From NCBI GenBank assembly GCA_938003595.1, contig CALKYH010000093.1, forward strand, positions 1-29,833: a stretch of 29,833 nucleotides of DNA. The letters run 5' to 3'. Made by a program: the position numbers and the translations under genes. The DNA is from an uncultured bacterium. Its GTDB lineage: Bacteria > Planctomycetota > Phycisphaerae > Phycisphaerales > UBA1924. The notes below the pieces were generated by a model. It searched no databases, was not told where the DNA came from, and was given only the letters and a program-made list of their open reading frames with translations. This document shows positions 1-6,399 of this stretch, in pieces (the first letter of the stretch is position 1; every line of letters starts with the position of its first letter).

Positions 1-113
1 TCCAGAAGCGCGTGGTGGACACCTGCGTGTTCTTCGCGGATCACGACGATCATCACTTCGCGCTGGCGAGGATGGCGCTGCGGGACGCGCGGGCGCTCCG
101 GGGCCGGCGATGA
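1..113 (+). CDS. C-terminal fragment of an unidentified protein (partial)
   Basis: An open frame enters from the left edge (codons begin at base 3) and ends at TGA 111-113. The visible tail is about 36 residues and reads like real coding sequence, with an acidic/histidine-rich stretch (FFADHDDHHF) followed by an Ala/Arg-rich helix. Its stop overlaps the ATG of the next gene in an ATGA arrangement (110-113), which suggests translational coupling and therefore that this frame is real. I do not recognise the family from this fragment. The Asp/His run could bind metal, but that is only a guess. Confidence 0.55.
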   Translation, partial: QKRVVDTCVFFADHDDHHFALARMALRDARALRGRR

Positions 114-580
114 GCGACATCGGCGTGCGGCTGCGCGCGGTGGAGGCTGCGGACCTGCCCGCGTTCTTCGAGCAGCAGCTGGATCCGGAGTCGAACGCGA
201 TGGCGGTGTCGCGCCCGCGGGACCGGGTGGCGTTCGACGCCCATTGGGGCAAGATCCTCGCGGATCCGCGGATCGCCGCGCGGGCGATCCTTGCCGACGG
301 CGAACTCGCGGGGCAGATCTCGGTGTTCCCGATGGATGGCATGGACGCGGTGGGGTACTGGATCGCGCGGCGCTGGTGGGGAAGGGGCGTGGCGACGCGC
401 GCTCTGGCGCTGTTGCTGGCGGAGGTCCCGACGCGGCCCCTGCATGCGCGCGTGGCGAGCGCCAACGGCGCCTCGATCCGCGTGCTCGAGCGCTGCGGCT
501 TTGTCGAGATCGGCAGGAGGGTGTCGCCGGAGGATGAGCGGTTCCCGGCGTGCGAGGAGACACTGTTCCGGCTGGACTAG
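110..580 (+). CDS. GNAT family N-acetyltransferase
   Basis: A 156-residue protein with the size and layout of a single GNAT domain of the RimJ/RimL-like class, which transfers acetyl from acetyl-CoA to an amine on a small molecule or protein. The acetyl-CoA pyrophosphate loop is the RWWGRGVA segment (about residues 88-95, fitting Q/R-x-x-G-x-G/A), followed by a Leu/Ala helix. The later segment ASANGASIRVLERCGF is the usual GNAT helix and strand with the conserved N-x-x-S-x-x-x-x-E-x-x-G-F pattern. The start ATG overlaps the previous stop by 4 nt, so the two genes are probably co-translated. The substrate cannot be told from sequence. It is cytoplasmic, with no signal peptide. Confidence 0.85.
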   Translation: MSDIGVRLRAVEAADLPAFFEQQLDPESNAMAVSRPRDRVAFDAHWGKILADPRIAARAILADGELAGQISVFPMDGMDAVGYWIARRWWGRGVATRALALLLAEVPTRPLHARVASANGASIRVLERCGFVEIGRRVSPEDERFPACEETLFRLD

Positions 581-681
581 CGGCGTGGAGCGAGACCGCC
601 GGGCGTCGCCCAAGTCATGATGGGCGGCGGTGTTGCGCGAGGTTGCGGGGCGGAGCGCCGCGGAATTCATGGTTCGCCGCC

Positions 682-710
682 TTGACCGGCAGGGGCGCGG
701 TTCGAATACT
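682..710 (+). promoter_or_regulatory. Sigma70-type promoter of the SDR gene
   Basis: TTGACC (682-687) and AATACT (705-710) are separated by 17 bp, a good match to a housekeeping promoter in an otherwise GC-rich stretch. The predicted start of transcription is near 717, giving a leader of about 33 nt before the SDR ATG at 750. Confidence 0.55.
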
Positions 711-722
711 TACCGATCGGTA
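711..722. promoter_or_regulatory. Perfect 12-bp palindrome, probable repressor operator
   Basis: TACCGATCGGTA is a perfect palindrome starting directly after the -10 hexamer and covering the predicted transcription start. That position is typical for a repressor site. Many TetR-family operators have ACCG/CGGT half-sites, so a TetR-type repressor is my guess. No TetR gene is visible in the window, so the regulator would be encoded elsewhere. Confidence 0.5.
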
Positions 723-749
723 CAGAAATCACTCCAAAGGAGCGCAATC

Positions 750-1502
750 ATGGCACGCAAGCTCGAAGGCAAGGTCGCGGTGGTGACGGGGGCGTCGAAG
801 GGCATCGGGGCGGAGATCGCCCGTCAGTTCGGCGACGCCGGCGCGAATGTGGTCGTCAACTACGCCTCCGACAAGGCCGGCGCGGAGCGGGTCGTCAAGG
901 CGATCGAGGGCGCGGGCGGCAAGGCGGTCGCGGTGCAGGCAAATCTCGCGCAGCCCGCCGATGTGCAGCGCCTGTTCGACGAGGGGCACAAGGCGTTCGG
1001 GCGGCTCGATGTGCTCGTGAACAACGCGGGCGTGTACGACCTTCGGCCGCTCGAGGAGGTGGACGCGGAGCACTTCCACAGGCAGTTCGACCTGAATGTG
1101 CTCGGGCTGCTGCTCTCGGCGAAGGAGGCGGCGAAGCGCTTCGGCAAGGGCGGCGGATCGATCATCAATATCGGCTCGATCGCCGCGCGATCGCCCCTGC
1201 CGGGCGCATCGGTCTACTGCGCCACGAAGGCGGCGGTGGACTCGATCACGCACGCGTTGTCCATGGAGCTGGGGCCGCGCGGGATCCGCGTGAACTCGCT
1301 CAACCCGGGCATGGTGGACACCGAGGGCGTGCGGAGCGCGGGCATCGACAAGAGCGACTTCCGCACGAAGGTCGAGGCGGACACGCCCCTGGCCCGCATC
1401 GGTCAGCCCGGCGACATCGCGCCGGTGGCGGTGTTCCTGGCGTCCGACGACGCCCGTTGGGTGACGGGCGAGAAGCTCTTCGTCGGGGGCGGGCTGCGAT
1501 GA
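750..1502 (+). CDS. SDR family NAD(P)-dependent oxidoreductase (FabG-like)
   Basis: A classical short-chain dehydrogenase/reductase of 250 residues, the usual length. The cofactor loop is TGASKGIG (about residues 14-21). The NNAG motif is present, and the catalytic Ser (NIGSIAARS region) and Tyr/Lys pair (YCATK) follow at normal spacing. It probably reduces a carbonyl or oxidises an alcohol with NAD(P)H; the substrate is not predictable, although FabG-type 3-oxoacyl reductases look very similar. The ATG at 750 was chosen because AAAGGAG (736-742) sits 7 nt upstream; the frame continues further upstream but without a ribosome site. The gene stands alone between a promoter/palindrome and a convergent neighbour only 7 bp beyond its stop. 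It is likely inducible through the palindrome. Confidence 0.92.
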   Translation: MARKLEGKVAVVTGASKGIGAEIARQFGDAGANVVVNYASDKAGAERVVKAIEGAGGKAVAVQANLAQPADVQRLFDEGHKAFGRLDVLVNNAGVYDLRPLEEVDAEHFHRQFDLNVLGLLLSAKEAAKRFGKGGGSIINIGSIAARSPLPGASVYCATKAAVDSITHALSMELGPRGIRVNSLNPGMVDTEGVRSAGIDKSDFRTKVEADTPLARIGQPGDIAPVAVFLASDDARWVTGEKLFVGGGLR

Positions 1503-1509
1503 GCCGCGA

Positions 1510-1809
1510 TCAACTGGTCGGATCAGGCCCGGCGCGATGGCGTTCGCGCTGGGCCCAGAACTCCGCCGAGGGCAGCGCGGGCACGACCTCGAATTCCACA
1601 AGGTCCTGCCAGTTCGCGATCCACGGGTCGAGGGCGGCCCGGGTCGGGGCCTCCATCAACTGGTAGCACGCGCCGCCGTCCGCCGTCATCCAACTCGCGA
1701 CATACTCCACGCCGGCGCCCTCGGGCATGAGCCGCCCCTTGGCGCGGAAGCGCTCGCCGACGGCGTCCGGATGCCCGGCTTTGAATCGCTCGATGACCAT
1801 GAAGAGCAT
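1510..1809 (-). CDS. DUF3303 family small protein
   Basis: A 99-residue protein beginning MLFMVIERFK, with the pattern of DUF3303 proteins: a hydrophobic first strand, a G-R-x-x-P-E-G region and a Trp-rich second half ending in a polar tail. The family folds as a small dimeric alpha/beta-barrel-like domain of unknown role. The start is at ATG 1809; no clear ribosome site precedes it, and Met4 (1800) is an alternative. It is the last gene of a minus-strand run starting at the ArsR gene, 50 bp after the SDR/DUF2867 gene. Its stop is 7 bp from the convergent SDR stop. Function is unknown. Confidence 0.75.
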   Translation of the reverse strand: MLFMVIERFKAGHPDAVGERFRAKGRLMPEGAGVEYVASWMTADGGACYQLMEAPTRAALDPWIANWQDLVEFEVVPALPSAEFWAQRERHRAGPDPTS

Positions 1810-1859
1810 GGCGATCGTACGCCCAGGGCGCGGGGTGATTCCCGCGTCCGGGCCCGGAG

Positions 1860-3359
1860 TCAGGGTTCGGGCGCGGGCTTCATCGTCGCGGCGCCGGGAT
1901 CGATCTGCTCGGCGGATCTGGCCAGGCCTCGCAGCATGCCCCGGAACACGACCCCGTGCGCGGGCAGGACGGCGTACCAGTAGAGAAGCCCCAGCAGGCC
2001 CCGGGGGCGGAAGCGCGCCGTCATGGTGATCGTGGCGCCGCCGGTTGGATCCGCCGCAGGCTCGACCTCCAGTGTGAGCGTGGCGACCCCGGGCAGTTTC
2101 ATTTCCGCGGTCAGCGCCAGCAGGCGTGGCGGCTCGATGGCGGTGACGCGCCAGAAGTCCAGGGCGTCTCCCAGGCGCAGGCTGGTCTGGCTGCGCCGAC
2201 CGCGCCGGAGGCCGGGCCCGCCGGTGAGGCGGTCCATGGCGCCGCGCACCCGCCAGAGCCAGTCCACCGCGTAGTACCCCCGGGCGCCGCCGAGCGAGCA
2301 GACGGCGCTCCATGCCGCGGCGGGCGGGGCTGTGGTTCGCACCGAGCGTTGATCGATGAAGACGGAGCCGCCGGCCCAGTCCGGGTCGCCGGGCATGACG
2401 CCCGCGTCGGACCAGGCGGTCTCGATGTCGCCGGCGACCAGGCGGCTCAGCGCCGCGTCCATGGCCTCGCGGATCGTCAGACACTGGTGCGGCATGAGGC
2501 GCGTCGCGTCGTCGTTGCGGCAGACGACCCGATTCTTCAGGCCCTCCGCCAGCGGCCTGGCGATGCTGGCGTCCAGCGGCGTCACGAGGTGGATCCAGAG
2601 TGAACTCAGGCGCGGCGTGAGCACGGGGACCGGGATCACCCAGCGCCGGCGCAGCCGCAGGGCGGAGGCCATCTCCGCCATCAGCTGCTCGTAGCTCCAG
2701 ACCTGCGGCCCGCCGATGTCGATCGTTCGCCCCGTGGTCTCGGGCGTCTCGAGGGCGGCGATGAGGTAGTGGAGCACATCGCGGATCGCGATCGGCTGCG
2801 ACTCGGTGCGCACCCAGCGCGGCGTGATCATGATCGGCAGTCGCTCGACCAGATACCGGAGAATCTCGAACGACGCGGAGCCCGAGCCGATGATCATCGC
2901 GGCCCGCAGAACGGTGACCGGGACGCCTGCCTTGGCCAAGGCGGCCTCGACCTCGCGCCGGGAGGTCAGGTGCTCGCTGAGATGCTCGCCGGTCTCGCCG
3001 AGGCCGCCGAGGTAGAGGATGCGCGACACGCCGGCGCGTTGAGCGGCCCGGCCGAAGGCCTCCGCCAGCGCTCGATCACGGGCGCGGTACTCGGGCCCCG
3101 CTGCGTCCATGGAGTGCACCAGGAAGTACGCGGCCACGCAGCCCGCCATGGCTTCGGCAAGGCGCGTCTCATCGCCGGCGTCGCCCTCCACGATCTCGAC
3201 GCCCGGCTCGCTCGCCCACGGCCGCGCCAGGAGCTTGGTGCGGCTGCGCGTGAGGCATCGAACGGTGTAGCCCTTCGCCAGGAGGCGCGGCGCCAGTCGC
3301 CCGCCGACATAGCCCGTGGCGCCGGTGAGGAAGATGGTGGACGCGGGTCTCTCGGGCAT
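1860..3359 (-). CDS. SDR-like NAD(P)-binding protein with C-terminal DUF2867 domain
   Basis: A 499-residue two-domain protein. The N-terminal half is an extended (atypical) SDR/NmrA-like Rossmann domain: GATGYVGGRL (about residues 13-22) is the dinucleotide loop, followed by an Arg-rich strand end typical of NADP binding (RCLTRSRTK) and the EGDAGD segment. The C-terminal part (about 320-490) resembles DUF2867, a START/SRPBCC-like pocket domain commonly fused to such Rossmann domains, here with W-x-R and DFWRV segments. Together it probably handles a hydrophobic metabolite, but the substrate is unknown. It lies between two functionally vague small genes in the ArsR-headed run, so co-regulation is possible. 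Confidence 0.85.
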   Translation of the reverse strand: MPERPASTIFLTGATGYVGGRLAPRLLAKGYTVRCLTRSRTKLLARPWASEPGVEIVEGDAGDETRLAEAMAGCVAAYFLVHSMDAAGPEYRARDRALAEAFGRAAQRAGVSRILYLGGLGETGEHLSEHLTSRREVEAALAKAGVPVTVLRAAMIIGSGSASFEILRYLVERLPIMITPRWVRTESQPIAIRDVLHYLIAALETPETTGRTIDIGGPQVWSYEQLMAEMASALRLRRRWVIPVPVLTPRLSSLWIHLVTPLDASIARPLAEGLKNRVVCRNDDATRLMPHQCLTIREAMDAALSRLVAGDIETAWSDAGVMPGDPDWAGGSVFIDQRSVRTTAPPAAAWSAVCSLGGARGYYAVDWLWRVRGAMDRLTGGPGLRRGRRSQTSLRLGDALDFWRVTAIEPPRLLALTAEMKLPGVATLTLEVEPAADPTGGATITMTARFRPRGLLGLLYWYAVLPAHGVVFRGMLRGLARSAEQIDPGAATMKPAPEP

Positions 3360-3371
3360 GAGGACCGATCG

Positions 3372-3460
3372 TAGGGGCCGGGCGCGCGCCGGGAGCCCGG
3401 AAGAGTTCAGCGACTCCGCAGTTGCGTCAGCGCCGGCTCCAGATCATGGGCCGGCCCCTA
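3372..3460. repeat. Widely spaced 10-bp inverted repeat
   Basis: TAGGGGCCGG (3372-3381) is matched by its exact reverse complement CCGGCCCCTA (3451-3460). The right arm contains the stop codon of the DUF1579 gene. The repeat flanks the roughly 98-bp gap between two minus-strand genes. It could form a long-range stem in the mRNA or be chance in GC-rich DNA. Confidence 0.3.
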
Positions 3461-3949
3461 GCTCTTGCGTCGGTAATGGCAGGTCATGATCGGGGCCCAC
3501 TTGCCGTCCTCGCCCTGCATCCACGAGCTGAGGACTCGGTGGTTGTCGGACTTCATCTCGATCACATCGCGGTACTTCGCGGTCTTGCCGGGGGGCGAGC
3601 CCTCCATGCACAGGGGGCCCTCGGTGTTCAGGGTCAGGACCTTGCCCGAAGCGTCGAGCTCACCCTCGTACACCCACATGTTCGTCATCATGGAGCCGAC
3701 CCATGAGCCGACGAAGCGCTTCTTGGCAGGGTCGTAGCCGATGGTGATCCGCATCGTGCCCGAGGGTCCGCCGGGCATCTCGCTGAAGCCCTCGCCGATG
3801 ATCCAGAGGTCGCCGAGAGCCTTGACGGATTCGGTCCCCCGCATCACGCCCTTGGGCTTGTCCGGCCCCATGTCGCACTCGGCCTCGGAGGTCCACTCGC
3901 CCACGAGTCTCTGGAGCCAGGCGTGTTCTTTCTGCGGTTCGGGGTTCAT
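3458..3949 (-). CDS. DUF1579 family protein (cytoplasmic)
   Basis: A 163-residue protein with the DUF1579 signature near its N terminus (LVGEWTSEAE) and the repeated beta-strand pattern of that family, including IGYDPAKKRFVGSWVGSM and a final strand with ITCHYR-like residues. DUF1579 proteins are calycin-like beta-barrels of unknown function, often encoded near DinB, SRPBCC and ArsR genes, as here. The start at ATG 3949 is preceded by GGAG about 9 nt upstream. Unlike its neighbour at 4053-4679 it has no signal peptide, so the pair would sit on opposite sides of the membrane. The function of both is unknown. Confidence 0.8.
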   Translation of the reverse strand: MNPEPQKEHAWLQRLVGEWTSEAECDMGPDKPKGVMRGTESVKALGDLWIIGEGFSEMPGGPSGTMRITIGYDPAKKRFVGSWVGSMMTNMWVYEGELDASGKVLTLNTEGPLCMEGSPPGKTAKYRDVIEMKSDNHRVLSSWMQGEDGKWAPIMTCHYRRKS

Positions 3950-3991
3950 CGCGGGCGCTCCATTTTCTGGTTCCGGGCTTCGTTCTCAAGA

Positions 3992-4019
3992 ACGCCGGCG
4001 CGCGTCGGCGCGCCGGCGT
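3992..4019 (-). terminator. Perfect 12-bp hairpin downstream of the secreted DUF1579 gene
   Basis: ACGCCGGCGCGC (3992-4003) and its exact complement (4008-4019) enclose a GTCG loop. On the minus strand the stem is followed by TTCTT rather than a clean T-run. It is therefore either a weak intrinsic terminator or a processing/stability element between the two DUF1579 genes. Confidence 0.4.
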
Positions 4020-4052
4020 CGCAACTGGTTTGATGCGAGCGACGGAAATCGC

Positions 4053-4679
4053 TCAGGACTTCTTCGTCAGCTCGTAGCGGGCCATCATGTACTCCTTGCC
4101 GCTCTTGGGGTCGATGGCGTACATCTCCATGGTGCGGGAGGTGGGGCTGTTGATGGTCTCGACCTCGCGCATCGTGGTGGGCTTCTGCGTGATGGGGCAG
4201 GTGTAGTGGTAGGTCCAGGTCAGCGTCTTCTTGTCGGCGGAGAGCTTGCCCTCGCCGTTCATGATGCCGGTGCTGTGGTTGTCGATCCACGAGGCGACGA
4301 AGGTCTCCGTGGTGTTGTCGTAGCCGTACACGCCCGAGCCGGTGAAGGGCCCCATGCCCGGCCAGTTCGCGTCGATCTCGCACTTGGTGTAGCGACCGTC
4401 CATGATGGAGGTCACGGTCGAGGTCATCTCGACGGTCATCGGCTCCGTGCCGGGCGCCATCCACATGGAGCCCTTGCCGTGCCACACGCCGACGCCCTTG
4501 GCCAGGAACGCCTGCATCTCGCCCGGGGTTCCGGCGATGATGCACGCCTGCATGTCCGCCTCCGACCAGCCGGGGGGCAGCTGCATCTCGGGCTGGGCGG
4601 GTTCGGCGATGGCGAGGCCGGCGGCGGTCAGCAGACCGAGCGCGACGCCGCATGAAACAATCCGATTCTTGCGAAGCAT
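4053..4679 (-). CDS. Secreted DUF1579 family protein
   Basis: A 208-residue protein with an N-terminal signal peptide (basic MLRKNR, hydrophobic core, cleavage likely after AIAEP-like residues near 23-25). A DUF1579 domain follows: the segment VGVWHGKGSMWM matches the family's opening G-x-W pattern, and GVYGYDNTTETFVASWIDNHS matches the central strand pair. Three cysteines in the mature region (DMQAC, TKCEID, YTCPIT) could form disulfides in the periplasm. ATG 4679 was chosen because GGAG lies a few bases upstream and the signal peptide begins there; an upstream in-frame ATG at 4727 lies between the promoter and this start. Function is unknown. Confidence 0.8.
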   Translation of the reverse strand: MLRKNRIVSCGVALGLLTAAGLAIAEPAQPEMQLPPGWSEADMQACIIAGTPGEMQAFLAKGVGVWHGKGSMWMAPGTEPMTVEMTSTVTSIMDGRYTKCEIDANWPGMGPFTGSGVYGYDNTTETFVASWIDNHSTGIMNGEGKLSADKKTLTWTYHYTCPITQKPTTMREVETINSPTSRTMEMYAIDPKSGKEYMMARYELTKKS

Positions 4680-4748
4680 GGTGATCTCCAGTGTCGTGTT
4701 CCGGACGGTCGCCAGAACAGGCGCCACGATCGTCCGGGTGAGTCGAGG

Positions 4749-4777
4749 ATTCTACCTGCGGCCGACCTCAGCGCGAA
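4749..4777 (-). promoter_or_regulatory. Possible sigma70 promoter for the secreted DUF1579 gene
   Basis: On the minus strand TTCGCG (4777-4772) and TAGAAT (4754-4749) are 17 bp apart. The -10 is a 5/6 match and the -35 is poor. If used, transcription starts near 4742 and leaves a leader of about 60 nt. It would make the two DUF1579 genes partly independent of the ArsR-headed run. Confidence 0.35.
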
Positions 4778-4846
4778 GGATGAATTCAGGAGTTGGTCGG
4801 TGTGAAGTTCGTTTTCAATTCGGTAAACCGCGGTCCATGGTCCTGT

Positions 4847-5365
4847 TCAGGCCGCGGCTTCCGCCTGCGGTGTGAACAGGGGCGACCGCCCCGCGGCGCG
4901 TCGCGCGTCCGAGACCTGGCCCCGGTGATTCATCTGGTGAATCGCAACGACCAGGAACGCCTGCCCCACGGTGCGGAAGGCGTCCTCCAGCCCAGCCGGC
5001 GGGCGCTTCACGGGCTCGTCCAGGCGTGCGTCGCCGAACTGCTCCAGCAGGCGCATGTTGCGGGCGCGCAGCCGACGGTAGGTCGCGAGGACCTCGTCGA
5101 ACTTCGGATAGTCGTCCGCATCGCCCGTCGGCTCGGCGCCGTAGGAGAACAGGCGTGTGTACTCCGGGAGCGGATCGGGCTCGTCCATGAGCGAGCAGGC
5201 CAGCAGCGCTTCAACGAACGCCAGGTGGCCCAGGACCCAGAGCGGGTGGTTCCCGCCGCGAGGCGTGGGGGCGGTGCACGGCGCATCCCGCATATCCTCG
5301 ATGAGCGGCATGGTGAACTGGTCGCTCATCTCGAGCGCGTACCGGATCAGGTCGATGGGTCGCAT
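4847..5365 (-). CDS. DinB family protein
   Basis: A 172-residue four-helix-bundle protein of the DinB/YfiT type. The candidate metal-ligand histidines are in GHLAF (about residue 47) and in the C-terminal HQMNHRGQ segment (two His), the arrangement seen in DinB-fold thiol transferases and hydrolases. Some relatives use bacillithiol or mycothiol, but most are uncharacterised. The start at ATG 5365 has GGAGAG 6 nt upstream. It follows the SRPBCC gene by 40 bp in the same direction, so the two are probably co-transcribed under the ArsR regulator. Confidence 0.85.
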   Translation of the reverse strand: MRPIDLIRYALEMSDQFTMPLIEDMRDAPCTAPTPRGGNHPLWVLGHLAFVEALLACSLMDEPDPLPEYTRLFSYGAEPTGDADDYPKFDEVLATYRRLRARNMRLLEQFGDARLDEPVKRPPAGLEDAFRTVGQAFLVVAIHQMNHRGQVSDARRAAGRSPLFTPQAEAAA

Positions 5366-5405
5366 GTCAATCTCTCCAGTTGGCGTTTGATGGTCGCGGC
5401 GCTTC

Positions 5406-5864
5406 TCAGCGGGCCGCGCGGCGCTCGGCGATCTCTCGGACGCGCTGGAGCCCGTACTCCCAGCCCATGTGCACGCCCTCGGCGTGCTCGTCGAGGATCA
5501 GCCCGATCGCCCGGTGCGTGAGCGTCAGGCGCGTCCGTGCGCCTTCCGATGCGAGGCGGTACTGCACATGGGAAACGGCGGGGTACGACATGAACAACGG
5601 CCCGGCGATTTCCAGCAGCGTCGGCGGCTTGATGACCTGCACATGGCCCCAGAGGTGGCCCGCGCCGTCGCCCAGATCGCGGAACCAGCGCCCGCCGGGC
5701 CAGGCCTCGAGCTTGAAAGGGAACGGCTTGCCGTCGGGCATCTGGCTCTCGGGGCCCAGCTCGGCGAGCAGCGCCGCGAACGCGATGTCGATCGGCGCGC
5801 CGATGTCGGTCGACTTCTGCACATGCAGCGTCCGGACGGCTTCGGAGGTAGCGGCGGTGGACAT
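5406..5864 (-). CDS. SRPBCC (AHSA1-like) domain protein
   Basis: A 152-residue START/AHSA1-like ligand-pocket protein. Features typical of the family are the early I-x-A-P-I-x-x-A-F segment, GGRWFRDLGDGAGHLWGHV in the middle, the strand pattern YRLASEGARTRLTLTHRAIG and a long C-terminal helix beginning near HMGWEYGLQRV. Such proteins are very often encoded directly after an ArsR-type repressor, as here: the start is 4 nt after the ArsR stop, and its AAGGAG ribosome site lies inside the last ArsR codons, so translation is probably coupled. The ligand is unknown. Confidence 0.88.
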   Translation of the reverse strand: MSTAATSEAVRTLHVQKSTDIGAPIDIAFAALLAELGPESQMPDGKPFPFKLEAWPGGRWFRDLGDGAGHLWGHVQVIKPPTLLEIAGPLFMSYPAVSHVQYRLASEGARTRLTLTHRAIGLILDEHAEGVHMGWEYGLQRVREIAERRAAR

Positions 5865-5868
5865 GGGG

Positions 5869-6243
5869 TCAGTTCTCCTTGTGGCGGTTGTTCTTGGCGC
5901 CGGACGGGCGGGCCTCGGCGGCCAGGCGTTCGGCCCGCTCCTTCACGCGGTCGAGCTGGTGCGTCCAGAGGCGCTCGAAACGGCTGATCCATTCGTTCAC
6001 GGCTTTGAGCTCCTGAGCCTTGATCTCGTACAGGCGCCGCTTGCCGTCGCGCGTGACGGCCACGACGCCCACCTCGCGCAGCACGGCCAGGTGCTTGGAG
6101 ACGGTCGGCTGCGGCAGGCGCATCGCCGCGACGAGTTCGTTCACGGAGCGGGAGCCACCGGTCGCGAGCAGCTCCAGGATCCGCCGGCGTCGGGGCTCGG
6201 CGATGGCGGAGAAGACATCAAGATCGGAGGCGGCTCGTGGCAC
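5869..6243 (-). CDS. ArsR family transcriptional regulator, probably leaderless with GTG start
   Basis: A small winged-helix repressor of 124 residues from the GTG at 6243. The HTH is clear: VNELVAAMRLPQPTVSKHLAVLREVGVV, followed by the wing (VTRDGKRRLYEIK) and a C-terminal helix. No metal-binding CxC-type motif is seen, so it is probably not a metal sensor but belongs to the ArsR class paired with SRPBCC proteins. An upstream in-frame ATG exists at 6270, but it lies inside the promoter and operator, whose -10 ends only 6 nt before the GTG. The GTG start therefore implies an mRNA with no leader. The inverted repeat in the promoter suggests autorepression together with the downstream SRPBCC and DinB genes. 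Confidence 0.85.
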   Translation of the reverse strand: MPRAASDLDVFSAIAEPRRRRILELLATGGSRSVNELVAAMRLPQPTVSKHLAVLREVGVVAVTRDGKRRLYEIKAQELKAVNEWISRFERLWTHQLDRVKERAERLAAEARPSGAKNNRHKEN

Positions 6244-6249
6244 GGGCTC

Positions 6250-6277
6250 AATATATGCCCAAAACGGCATATGTCAA
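6250..6277 (-). promoter_or_regulatory. Near-consensus sigma70 promoter of the ArsR operon
   Basis: On the minus strand TTGACA (6277-6272) is a perfect -35. TATATT (6255-6250) is a 5/6 -10, with a 16-bp spacer. Transcription is expected to begin around 6243, exactly at the GTG codon of the ArsR gene. This is the strongest sigma70 promoter in the window. Confidence 0.75.
6253..6272. promoter_or_regulatory. ArsR-type operator: 7-6-7 inverted repeat within the promoter
   Basis: ATATGCC (6253-6259) and GGCATAT (6266-6272) are exact reverse complements with a 6-bp spacer. The repeat fills the gap between -35 and -10 and overlaps both, so bound repressor would exclude RNA polymerase. An AT-rich imperfect dyad of this size fits ArsR family operators. 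Autorepression is inferred. Confidence 0.65.
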
Positions 6278-6298
6278 GTGTGCCGCTGCAGGAGAGGC

Positions 6299-6335
6299 AA
6301 AAAAGAGAGAGGCCCCCGCGTGGTGGGGGCCTCTC
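6299..6335 (-). terminator. Intrinsic terminator of the FG-GAP gene
   Basis: A perfect 11-bp stem (arms 6307-6317 and 6325-6335, 7-nt loop), followed on the minus strand by TC and six T. It lies about 65 bp beyond the stop of the FG-GAP gene and protects the ArsR promoter from read-through. A second small hairpin with a TTCG-containing loop lies at 6361-6380. Confidence 0.85.
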
Positions 6336-6399
6336 CGAAGGAGAACGGGATCGCCATTTCGCGGGGCTTCGGGGCCCCGCGCTCTCTAGAGCCCGTCGA

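Noticed and set aside
3377..3398. GC-rich near-palindromic stretch (GGCGCGCGCC) between the SDR/DUF2867 and DUF1579 genes as a protein-binding site
   Set aside because: Short, low-complexity and expected in DNA of this composition; no promoter element accompanies it.
6268..6270. ATG at 6270 as the start of the ArsR regulator
   Set aside because: It lies between the -35 and -10 of the best promoter in the window, so it would not be on the transcript.
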